NCBI GenBank assembly: GCA_911728455.2
Contig: OU452233.1
Span: forward strand, 7,360,505 to 7,424,504
Direction: 5' to 3'
Source of the DNA: Marthasterias glacialis
Lineage: Eukaryota; Echinodermata; Asteroidea; Forcipulatida; Asteriidae
Length of the DNA stretch: 64,000 bases
Of the stretch, positions 1 through 11,182 are shown one piece after another. The first letter of the stretch is position 1; each line of letters opens with the position of its first letter. A program made the translations under genes and the position numbers. The notes under the pieces are model-generated. The model had not been told where the DNA came from and made no database searches. It saw nothing but the letters and a program-made list of their open reading frames with translations.

Positions 1-3000
1 ATGGCCGAAAAAGCTCGCTAGCTCCCGAAATAACGCAAGCTGGGACCTCTAGTTTGTTGGACACGCCTCGGAAGAGCTGCCCGCATCGACTGATTCCATG
101 CAAACCACTTTTGAAGTTGGGTCAAAAATTAAAATTTCTCACAGGGAGCTCCCTGTGAGCACTCGCACTTTTGGTCAAAAATTTGGGGGGCGATTTTTTG
201 ATAGAAATTGATAGAGTGGACATCACTGAAGAGGGTTTGTGTGTGGGGAAGGGGCCGATTCGCAATATTTGGGCAAATGGCAAAATTGAGGTCAACTCTG
301 ACGTCATCAAGATGGCCGAAAAAGCTCGCTAGCTCCCGAAATAACGCAAGCTGGGACCTCTAGTTTGTTGGACACGCCTCGGAAGAGCTGCCCGCATCGA
401 CTGATTCCATGAAAACCACTTTTGAAGTTGGGTCAAAAATTAAAATTTCTCACAGGGAGCTCCCTGTGAGCACTCGCACTTTTGGTCAAAAATTTGGGGG
501 GCGATTTTTTGATAGAAATTGATAGAGTGGACATCACTGAAGAGGGTTTGTGTGTGGGGAAGGGGCCGATTCGCAATATTTGGGCAAATGGCAAAATTTA
601 GGTCAACCCTGACGTCATCAAGATGGCCGAAAAAGCTCGCTAGCTCCCGAAATAACGCAAGCTGGGACCTCTAGTTTGTTGGACACGCCTCGGAAGAGCT
701 GCCCGCATCGACTGATTCCATGAAAACCACTTTTGAAGTTGGGTCAAAAATTAAAATTTCTCACAGGGAGCTCCCTGTGAGCACTCGCACTTTTGGTCAA
801 AAATTTGGGGGCGATTTTTTGATAGAAATTGATAGAGTGGACATCACTGAAGAGGGTTTGTGTGTGGGGAAGGGGCCGATTCGCAATATTTGGGCAAATG
901 GCAAAATTTAGGTCAACTCTGACGTCATCAAGATGGCCGAAAAAGCTCGCTAGCTCCCGAAATAACGCAAGCTGGGACCTCTAGTTTGTTGGACACGCCT
1001 CGGAAGAGCTGCCCGCATCGACTGATTCCATGAAAACCACTTTTGAAGTTGGGTCAAAAATTAAAATTTCTCACAGGGAGCTCCCTGTGAGCACTCGCAC
1101 TTTTGGTCAAAAATTTGGGGGCGATTTTTTGATAGAAATTGATAGAGTGGACATCACTGAAGAGGGTTTGTGTGTGGGGAAGGGGCCGATTCGCAATATT
1201 TGGGCAAATGGCAAAATTTAGGTCAACTCTGACGTCATCAAGATGGCCGAAAAAGCTCGCTAGCTCCCGAAATAACGCAAGCTGGGACCTCTAGTTTGTT
1301 GGACACGCCTCGGAAGAGCTGCCCGCATCGACTGATTCCATGAAAACCACTTTTGAAGTTGGGTCAAAAATTAAAATTTCTCACAGGGAGCTCCCTGTGA
1401 GCACTCGCACTTGTGGTCAAAAATTTGGGGGGCGATTTTTTGATAGAAATTGATAGAGTGGACATCACTGAAGAGGGTTTGTGTGTGGGGAAGGGGCCGA
1501 CTCGCAATATTTGGGCAAATGGCAAAATTGAGGTCAACTCTGACGTCATCAAGATGGCCGAAAAAGCTCGCTAGCTCCCGAAATAACGCAAGCTGGGACC
1601 TCTAGTTTGTTGGACACGCCTCGGAAGAGCTGCCCGCATCGACTGATTCCATGCAAACCACTTTTGAAGTTGGGTCAAAAATTAAAATTTCTCACAGGGA
1701 GCTCCCTGTGAGCACTCGCACTTTTGGTCAAAAATTTGGGGGGCGATTTTTTGATAGAAATTGATAGAGTGGACATCACTGAAGAGGGTTTGTGTGTGGG
1801 GAAGGGGCCGATTCGCAATATTTGGGCAAATGGCAAAATTGAGGTCAACTCTGACGTCATCAAGATGGCCGAAAAAGCTCGCTAGCTCCCGAAATAACGC
1901 AAGCTGGGACCTCTAGTTTGTTGGACACGCCTCGGAAGAGCTGCCCGCATCGACTGATTCCATGAAAACCACTTTTGAAGTTGGGTCAAAAATTAAAATT
2001 TCTCACAGGGAGCTCCCTGTGAGCACTCGCACTTTTGGTCAAAAATTTGGGGGGCGATTTTTTGATAGAAATTGATAGAGTGGACATCACTGAAGAGGGT
2101 TTGTGTGTGGGGAAGGGGCCGATTCGCAATATTTGGGCAAATGGCAAAATTTAGGTCAACCCTGACGTCATCAAGATGGCCGAAAAAGCTCGCTAGCTCC
2201 CGAAATAACGCAAGCTGGGACCTCTAGTTTGTTGGACACGCCTCGGAAGAGCTGCCCGCATCGACTGATTCCATGAAAACCACTTTTGAAGTTGGGTCAA
2301 AAATTAAAATTTCTCACAGGGAGCTCCCTGTGAGCACTCGCACTTTTGGTCAAAAATTTGGGGGCGATTTTTTGATAGAAATTGATAGAGTGGACATCAC
2401 TGAAGAGGGTTTGTGTGTGGGGAAGGGGCCGATTCGCAATATTTGGGCAAATGGCAAAATTTAGGTCAACTCTGACGTCATCAAGATGGCCGAAAAAGCT
2501 CGCTAGCTCCCGAAATAACGCAAGCTGGGACCTCTAGTTTGTTGGACACGCCTCGGAAGAGCTGCCCGCATCGACTGATTCCATGAAAACCACTTTTGAA
2601 GTTGGGTCAAAAATTAAAATTTCTCACAGGGAGCTCCCTGTGAGCACTCGCACTTTTGGTCAAAAATTTGGGGGCGATTTTTTGATAGAAATTGATAGAG
2701 TGGACATCACTGAAGAGGGTTTGTGTGTGGGGAAGGGGCCGATTCGCAATATTTGGGCAAATGGCAAAATTTAGGTCAACTCTGACGTCATCAAGATGGC
2801 CGAAAAAGCTCGCTAGCTCCCGAAATAACGCAAGCTGGGACCTCTAGTTTGTTGGACACGCCTCGGAAGAGCTGCCCGCATCGACTGATTCCATGAAAAC
2901 CACTTTTGAAGTTGGGTCAAAAATTAAAATTTCTCACAGGGAGCTCCCTGTGAGCACTCGCACTTTTGGTCAAAAATTTGGGGGGCGATTTTTTGATAGA

Positions 3001-3416
3001 AATTGATAGAGTGGACATCACTGAAGAGGGTTTGTGTGTGGGGAAGGGGCCGATTCGCAATATTTGGGCAAATGGCAAAATTTAGGTCAACCCTGACGTC
3101 ATCAAGATGGCCGAAAAAGCTCGCTAGCTCCCGAAATAACGCAAGCTGGGACCTCTAGTTTGTTGGACACGCCTCGGAAGAGCTGCCCGCATCGACTGAT
3201 TCCATGAAAACCACTTTTGAAGTTGGGTCAAAAATTAAAATTTCTCACAGGGAGCTCCCTGTGAGCACTCGCACTTTTGGTCAAAAATTTGGGGGCGATT
3301 TTTTGATAGAAATTGATAGAGTGGACATCACTGAAGAGGGTTTGTGTGTGGGGAAGGGGCCGATTCGCAATATTTGGGCAAATGGCAAAATTTAGGTCAA
3401 CTCTGACGTCATCAAG
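1..3416 (+). repeat. 5-unit HOR, 1553-bp period, two copies plus a partial third
   Basis: Units starting at 1, 312, 623 and 933 recur at 1554, 1865, 2176 and 2486. Shared markers: ATGCAAACC instead of ATGAAAACC at 98 and 1651; CCCTGACG instead of CTCTGACG in the second unit; and two successive five-G units. The fifth unit (1243-1553) carries GTGGTC, GACTCGC and TTGAGG. Units at 2796 and 3107 repeat the second and third subtypes again. The CCCTGACG variant is not seen elsewhere in the window. Confidence 0.85.
720..911 (+). other. 63-codon ORF of five-G monomers (30 copies; probably not a gene)
   Basis: ATG at unit position 98 opens a frame starting MKTTFEVGSKIKISHRELPV and ending NGKI, intact only where the G-run has five G. 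Other copies start at 1030, 2273, 2583, 3204, 4447, 5690, 6000, 7554, 7864, 9107, 9417, 9727, 11280, 11590, 12833, 13143, 13453, 17794, 18104, 22445, 29597, 31151, 32083, 33015, 34881, 36124, 40166, 51671 and 52603. In most units six G shifts the frame to a stop after 37 codons. I recognise no family. Variants among copies are mostly amino-acid-changing (P19H, S9L, D32N, I54N, I63N, I11M, K12E, D38V, T22S, R23C) and only one synonymous type is evident, which argues against selection on a protein. Confidence 0.25.
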
Positions 3417-5592
3417 ATGGCCGAAAAAGCTCGCTAGCTCCCGAAATAACGCAAGCTGGGACCTCTAGTTTGTTGGACACGCCTCGGAAGAGCTGCCCGC
3501 ATCGACTGATTCCATGAAAACCACTTTTGAAGTTGGGTCAAAAATTAAAATTTCTCACAGGGAGCTCCCTGTGAGCACTCGCACTTTTGGTCAAAAATTT
3601 GGGGGGCGATTTTTTGATAGAAATTGATAGAGTGGACATCGCTGAAGAGGGTTTGTGTGTGGGGAAGGGGCCGATTCGCAATATTTGGGCAAATGGCAAA
3701 ATTTAGGTCAACTCTGACGTCATCAAGATGGCCGAAAAAGCTCGCTAGCTCCCGAAATAACGCAAGCTGGGACCTCTAGTTTGTTGGACACGCCTCGGAA
3801 GAGCTGCCCGCATCGACTGATTCCATGAAAACCACTTTTGAAGTTGGGTCAAAAATTAAAATTTCTCACAGGGAGCTCCCTGTGAGCACTCGCACTTTTG
3901 GTCAAAAATTTGGGGGGCGATTTTTTGATAGAAATTGATAGAGTGGACATCACTGAAGAGGGTTTGTGTGTGGGGAAGGGGCCGATTCGCAATATTTGGG
4001 CAAATGGCAAAATTTAGGTCAACTCTGACGTCATCAAGATGGCCGAAAAAGCTCGCTAGCTCCCGAAACAACGCAAGCTGGGACCTCTAGTTTGTTGGAC
4101 ACGCCTCGGAAGAGCTGCCCGCATCGACTGATTCCATGAAAACCACTTTTGAAGTTGGGTCAAAAATTAAAATTTCTCACAGGGAGCTCCCTGTGAGCAC
4201 TCGCACTTTTGGTCAAAAATTTGGGGGGCGATTTTTTGATAGAAATTGATAGAGTGGACATCGCTGAAGAGGGTTTGTGTGTGGGGAAGGGGCCGATTCG
4301 CAATATTTGGGCAAATGGCAAAATTTAGGTCAACTCTGACGTCATCAAGATGGCCGAAAAAGCTCGCTAGCTCCCGAAATAACGCAAGCTGGGACCTCTA
4401 GTTTGTTGGACACGCCTCGGAAGAGCTGCCCGCATCGACTGATTCCATGAAAACCACTTTTGAAGTTGGGTCAAAAATTAAAATTTCTCACAGGGAGCTC
4501 CCTGTGAGCACTCGCACTTTTGGTCAAAAATTTGGGGGCGATTTTTTGATAGAAATTGATAGAGTGGACATCACTGAAGAGGGTTTGTGTGTGGGGAAGG
4601 GGCCGATTCGCAATATTTGGGCAAATGGCAAAATTTAGGTCAACTCTGACGTCATCAAGATGGCCGAAAAAGCTCGCTAGCTCTCGAAATAACGCAAGCT
4701 GGGACCTCTAGTTTGTTGGACACGCCTCGGAAGAGCTGCCCGCATCGACTGATTCCATGAAAACCACTTTTGAAGTTGGGTCAAAAATTAAAATTTCTCA
4801 CAGGGAGCTCCCTGTGAGCACTCGCACTTTTGGTCAAAAATTTGGGGGGCGATTTTTTGATAGAAATTGATAGAGTGGACATCACTGAAGAGGGTTTGTG
4901 TGTGGGGAAGGGGCCGATTCGCAATATTTGGGCAAATGGCAAAATTTAGGTCAACTCTGACGTCATCAAGATGGCCGAAAAAGCTCGCTAGCTCCCGAAA
5001 TAACGCAAGCTGGGACCTCTAGTTTGTTGGACACGCCTCGGAAGAGCTGCCCGCATCGACTGATTCCATGAAAACCACTTTTGAAGTTGGGTCAAAAATT
5101 AAAATTTCTCACAGGGAGCTCCCTGTGAGCACTCGCACTTTTGGTCAAAAATTTGGGGGGCGTTTTTTTGATAGAAATTGATAGAGTGGACATCACTGAA
5201 GAGGGTTTGTGTGTGGGGAAGGGGCCGATTCGCAATATTTGGGCAAATGGCAAAATTTAGGTCAACTCTGACGTCATCAAGATGGCCGAAAAAGCTCGCT
5301 AGCTCCCGAAATAACGCAAGCTGGGACCTCTAGTTTGTTGGACACGCCTCGGAAGAGCTGCCCGCATCGACTGATTCCATGAAAACCACTTTTGAAGTTG
5401 GGTCAAAAATTAAAATTTCTCACAGGGAGCTCCCTGTGAGCACTCGCACTTTTGGTCAAAAATTTGGGGGGCGTTTTTTTGATAGAAATTGATATATTGG
5501 ACATCACTGAAGAGGGTTTGTGTGTGGAGAAGGGGCCGATTCGCAATATTTGGGCAAATGACAAAATTTAGGTCAACTCTGACGTCATCAAG
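3417..5592 (+). repeat. Seven satellite units of mixed subtypes
   Basis: Units start at 3417, 3728, 4039, 4350, 4660, 4971 and 5282. Those at 3417 and 4039 share CATCGCTGAAG (G at 3641 and 4263), a local two-unit repeat. The 4039 unit has GAAACAACG. The 4350 unit is a five-G type. The 4660 unit introduces CTCTCGAAA, a marker of the next blocks. The 5282 unit is unusually divergent, with GATATATTGG, GTGTGGAGA and ATGACAAA. No gene is seen. Confidence 0.85.
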
Positions 5593-7456
5593 ATGGCCGA
5601 AAAAGCTCGCTAGCTCTCGAAATAACGCAAGCTGGGACCTCTAGTTTGTTGGACACGCCTCGGAAGAGCTGCCCGCATCGACTGATTCCATGAAAACCAC
5701 TTTTGAAGTTGGGTCAAAAATTAAAATTTCTCACAGGGAGCTCCATGTGAGCACTCGCACTTTTGGTCAAAAATTTGGGGGCGATTTTTTGATAGAAATT
5801 GATAGAGTGGACATCACTGAAGAGGGTTTGTGTGTGGGGAAGGGGCCGATTCGCAATATTTGGGCAAATGGCAAAATTTAGGTCAACTCTGACGTCGTCA
5901 AGATGGCCGAAAAAGCTCGCTAGCTCCCGAAATAACGCAAGCTGGGACCTCTAGTTTGTTGGACACGCCTCGGAAGAGCTGCCCGCATCGACTGATTCCA
6001 TGAAAACCACTTTTGAAGTTGGGTCAAAAATTAAAATTTCTCACAGGGAGCTCCCTGTGAGCACTCGCACTTTTGGTCAAAAATTTGGGGGCGATTTTTT
6101 GATAGAAATTGATAGAGTGGACATCACTGAAGAGGGTTTGTGTGTGGGGAAGGGGCCGATTCGCAATATTTGGGCAAATGGCAAAATTTAGGTCAACTCT
6201 GACGTCATCAAGATGGCCGAAAAAGCTCGCTAGCTCTCGAAATAACGCAAGCTGGGACCTCTAGTTTGTTGGACACGCCTCGGAAGAGCTGCCCGCATCG
6301 ACTGATTCCATGAAAACCACTTTTGAAGTTGGGTCAAAAATTAAAATTTCTCACAGGGAGCTCCCTGTGAGCACTCGCACTTTTGGTCAAAAATTTGGGG
6401 GGCGATTTTTTGATAGAAATTGATAGAGTGGACATCACTGAAGAGGGTTTGTGTGTGGGGAAGGGGCCGATTCGCAATATTTGGGCAAATGGCAAAATTT
6501 AGGTCAACTCTGACGTCATCAAGATGGCCGAAAAAGCTCGCTAGCTCCCGAAATAACGCAAGCTGGGACCTCTAGTTTGTTGGACACGCCTCGGAAGAGC
6601 TGCCCGCATCGACTGATTCCATGAAAACCACTTTTGAAGTTGGGTCAAAAATTAAAATTTCTCACAGGGAGCTCCCTGTGAGCACTCGCACTTTTGGTCA
6701 AAAATTTGGGGGGCGTTTTTTTGATAGAAATTGATATTGTGGACATCACTGAAGAGGGTTTGTGTGTGGGGAAGGGGCCGATTCGCAATATTTGGGCAAA
6801 TGGCAAAATTTAGGTCAACTCTGACGTCATCAAGATGGCCGAAAAAGCTCGCTAGCTCCCGAAATAACGCAAGCTGGGACCTCTAGTTTGTTGGACACGC
6901 CTCGGAAGAGCTGCCCGCATCGACTGATTCCATGAAAACCACTTTTGAAGTTGGGTCAAAAATTAAAATTTCTCACAGGGAGCTCCCTGTGAGCACTCGC
7001 ACTTTTGGTGAAAAATTTGGGGGGCGATTTTTTGATAGAAATTGATAGAGTGGACATCACTGAAGAGGGTTTGTGTGTGGGGAAGGGGCCGATTCGCAAT
7101 ATTTGGGCAAATGGCAAAATTTAGGTCAACTCTGACGTCATCAAGATGGCCGAAAAAGCTCGCTAGCTCCCGAAATATCGCAAGCTGGGACCTCTAGTTT
7201 GTTGGACACGCCTCGGAAGAGCTGCCCGCATCGACTGACTCCATGAAAACCACTTTTGAAGTTGGGTCAAAAATTAAAATTTCTCACAGGGAGCTCCCTG
7301 TGAGCACTCGCACTTTTGGTCAAAAATTTGGGGGGCGATTTTTTGATAGAAATTGATAGAGTGGACATCACTGAAGAGGGTTTGTGTGTGGGGAAGGGGC
7401 CGATTCGCAATATTTGGGCAAATGGCAAAATTTAGGTCAACTCTGACGTCATCAAG
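5593..7456 (+). repeat. 6-unit segment (1864 bp) related to the first half of the 12-unit HOR
   Basis: This segment aligns with 7457-9320 at an offset of 1864 bp. Both have CTCTCGAAA in units 1 and 3, five-G runs in units 1 and 2, TGACGTCG at the end of unit 1 (5897 and 7761), and GGCGTTTTTTT in unit 4. Private changes here include CTCCATGTGAG in the palindrome near 5743, GATATTGTGG near 6735, GGTGAAAA near 7010 and AATATCGC near 7178. It appears to be an older relative of the block to its right. Confidence 0.8.
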
Positions 7457-10400
7457 ATGGCCGAAAAAGCTCGCTAGCTCTCGAAATAACGCAAGCTGGG
7501 ACCTCTAGTTTGTTGGACACGCCTCGGAAGAGCTGCCCGCATCGACTGATTCCATGAAAACCACTTTTGAAGTTGGGTCAAAAATTAAAATTTCTCACAG
7601 GGAGCTCCCTGTGAGCACTCGCACTTTTGGTCAAAAATTTGGGGGCAATTTTTTGATAGAAATTGATAGAGTGGACATCACTGAAGAGGGTTTGTGTGTG
7701 GGGAAGGGGCCGATTCGCAATATTTGGGCAAATGGCAAAATTTAGGTCAACTCTGACGTCGTCAAGATGGCCGAAAAAGCTCGCTAGCTCCCGAAATAAC
7801 GCAAGCTGGGACCTCTAGTTTGTTGGACACGCCTCGGAAGAGCTGCCCGCATCGACTGATTCCATGAAAACCACTTTTGAAGTTGGGTCAAAAATTAAAA
7901 TTTCTCACAGGGAGCTCCCTGTGAGCACTCGCACTTTTGGTCAAAAATTTGGGGGCGATTTTTTGATAGAAATTGATAGAGTGGACATCACTGAAGAGGG
8001 TTTGTGTGTGGGGAAGGGGCCGATTCGCAATATTTGGGCAAATGGCAAAATTTAGGTCAACTCTGACGTCATCAAGATGGCCGAAAAAGCTCGCTAGCTC
8101 TCGAAATAACGCAAGCTGGGACCTCTAGTTTGTTGGACACGCCTCGGAAGAGCTGCCCGCATCGACTGATTCCATGAAAACCACTTTTGAAGTTGGGTCA
8201 AAAATTAAAATTTCTCACAGGGAGCTCCCTGTGAGCACTCGCACTTTTGGTCCAAAATTTGGGGGGCGATTTTTTGATAGAAATTGATAGAGTGGACATC
8301 ACTGAAGAGGGTTTGTGTGTGGGGAAGGGGCCGATTCGCAATATTTGGGCAAATGGCAAAATTTAGGTCAACTCTGACGTCATCAAAATGGCCGAAAAAG
8401 CTCGCTAGCTCACGAAATAACGCAAGCTGGGACCTCTAGTTTGTTGGACACGCCTCGGAAGAGCTGCCCGCATCGACTGATTCCATGAAAACCACTTTTG
8501 AAGTTGGGTCAAAAATTAAAATTTCTCACAGGGAGCTCCCTGTGAGCACTCGCACTTTTGGTCAAAAATTTGGGGGGCGTTTTTTTGATAGAAATTGATA
8601 GAGTGGACATCACTGAAGAGGGTTTGTGTGTGGGGAAGGGGCCGATTCGCAATATTTGGGCAAATGGCAAAATTTAGGTCAACTCTGACGTCATCAAGAT
8701 GGCCGAAAAAGCTCGCTAGCTCCCGAAATAACGCAAGCTGGGACCTCTAGTTTGTTGGACACGCCTCGGAAGAGCTGCCCGCATCGACTGATTCCATGAA
8801 AACCACTTTTGAAGTTGGGTCAAAAATTAAAATTTCTCACAGGGAGCTCCCTGTGAGCACTCGCACTTTTGGTCAAAAATTTGGGGGGCGATTTTTTGAT
8901 AGAAATTGATAGAGTGGACATCACTGAAGAGGGTTTGTGTGTGGGGAAGGGGCCGATTCGCAATATTTGGGCAAATGGCAAAATTTAGGTCAACTCTGAC
9001 GTCATCAAGATGGCCGAAAAAGCTCGCTAGCTCACGAAATAACGCAAGCTGGGACCTCTAGTTTGTTGGACACGCATCGGAAGAGCTGCCCGCATCGACT
9101 GATTCCATGAAAACCACTTTTGAAGTTGGGTTAAAAATTAAAATTTCTCACAGGGAGCTCCCTGTGAGCACTCGCACTTTTGGTCAAAAATTTGGGGGCG
9201 ATTTTTTGATAGAAATTGATAGAGTGGACATCACTGAAGAGGGTTTGTGTGTGGGGAAGGGGCCGAATCGCAATATTTGGGCAAATGGCAAAATTTAGGT
9301 CAACTCTGACGTCATCAAGATGGCCGAAAAAGCTCGCTAGCTCCCGAAATAACGCAAGCTGGGACCTCTAGTTTGTTGGACACGCCTCGGAAGAGCTGCC
9401 CGCATCGACTGATTCCATGAAAACCACTTTTGAAGTTGGGTCAAAAATTAAAATTTCTCACAGGGAGCTCCCTGTGAGCACTCGCACTTTTGGTCAAAAA
9501 TTTGGGGGCGATTTTTTGATAGAAATTGATAGAGTGGACATCACTGAAGAGGGTTTGTGTGTGGGGAAGGGGCCGATTCGCAATATTTGGGCAAATGGCA
9601 AAAATTAGGTCAACTCTGACGTCATCAAGATGGCCGAAAAAGCTCGCTAGCTCCCGAAATAACGCAAGCTGGGACCTCTAGTTTGTTGGACACGCCTCGG
9701 AAGAGCTGCCCGCATCGACTGATTCCATGAAAACCACTTTTGAAGTTGGGTCAAAAATTAAAATTTCTCACAGGGAGCTCCCTGTGAGCACTCGCACTTT
9801 TGGTCAAAAATTTGGGGGCGATTTTTTGATAGAAATTGATAGAGTGGACATCACTGAAGAGGGTTTGTGTGTGGGGAAGGGGCCGATTCGCAATATTTGG
9901 GCAAATGGCAAAATTTAGGTCAACTCTGACGTCATCAAGATGGCCGAAAAAGCTCGCTAGCTCCCGAAATAACGCAAGCTGGGACCTCTAGTTTGTTGGA
10001 CACGCCTCGGAAGAGCTGTCCCGCATCGACTGATTCCATGAAACCACTTTTGAAGTTGGGTCAAAAATTAAAATTTCTCACAGGGAGCTCCCTGTGAGCA
10101 CTCGCACTTTTGGTCAAAAGTTTGGGGGCGATTTTTTGATAGAAATTGATAGAGTGGACATCACTGAAGAGGGTTTGTGTGTGGGGAAGGGGTCGATTCG
10201 CAATATTTGGGCAAATGGCAAAATTCAGGTCAACTCTGACGTCATCAAGATGGCCGAAAAAGCTCGCTAGCTCCCGAAATAACGCAAGCTGGGACCTCTA
10301 GTTTGTTGGACACGCCTCGGAAGAGCTGCCCGCATCGACTGATTCCATGAAAACCACTTTTGAAGTTGGGTCAAAAATTAAAATTTCTCACAGGGAGCTC

Positions 10401-11182
10401 CCTGTGAGCACTCGCACTTTTGGTCAAAAATTAGGGGGGCGATTTTTTGATAGAAATTGATAGAGTGGACATCACTGAAGAGGGTTTGTGTGTGGGGAAG
10501 GGGCCGATTCGCAATATTTGGGCAAATGGCAAAATTTAGGTCAACTCTGACGTCATCAAGATGGCCGAAAAAGCTCGCTAGCTCCCGAAATAACGCAAGC
10601 TGGGACCTCTAGTTTGTTGGACACGCCTCGGAAGAGCTGCCCGCATCGACTGATTCCATGAAAACCACTTTTGAAGTTGGGTCAAAAATTAAAATTTCTC
10701 ACAGGGAGCTCCCTGTGAGCACTCGCACCTTTGGTCAAAAATTTGGGGGGCGATTTTTTAATAGAAATTGATAGAGTGGACATCACTGAAGAGGGTTTGT
10801 GTGTGGGGAAGGGGCCGATTCGCAATATTTGGGCAAATGGCAAAATTTAGGTCAACTCTGACGTCATCAAGATGGCCGAAAAAGCTCGCTAGCTCCCGGA
10901 ATAACGCAAGCTGGGACCTCTAGTTTGTTGGACACGCCTCGGAAGAGCTGCCCGCATCGACTGATTCCATGAAAACCACTTTTGAAGTTGGGTCAAAAAT
11001 TAAAATTTCTCACAGGGAGCTCCCTGTGAGCACTCGCACCTTTGGTCAAAAATTTGGGGGGCGATTTTTTGATAGAAATTGATAGAGTGGACATCACTGA
11101 AGAGGGTTTGTGTGTGGGGAAGGGGCCGATTCGCAATATTTGGGCAAATGGCAAAATTTAGGTCAACTCTGACGTCATCAAG
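7457..11182 (+). repeat. 12-unit HOR (3726 bp), copy 1
   Basis: Twelve units, six of them with five G, add up to 3726 bp; copy 2 starts at 11183. Shared markers at this offset: TGACGTCG (7761/11487), TCAAAATGGCC (~8386/12112), CACGCATCGG (~9075/12801), GGGTTAAAAATT (~9131/12857), GAATCGC (9266/12992), CTGTCCCGC with ATGAAACC (~10018/13744), CAAAAGTTTGGG, GGGGTCGATT, TTCAGGTC, CGCACCTTTGG (~10727/14453) and CCCGGAATAA (~10897/14623). Private to copy 1 are GGGGGCAATTT near 7650, TCCAAAATTT near 8252 and AAAAATTAGG near 10430. Confidence 0.92.

Noticed and set aside
122-310. 62-codon minus-strand ORFs starting MMTSELTSIL (14 intact copies, plus variants)
   Set aside because: They arise wherever TTTAGG becomes TTGAGG, which only removes a minus-strand stop and shifts the first ATG. 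They have no recognised domain and follow the subtype, not selection.
3856-4071. 71-codon minus-strand ORF
   Set aside because: Created by one base change (GAAACAACG) that removes a stop in one monomer; unique, without homology or conservation.
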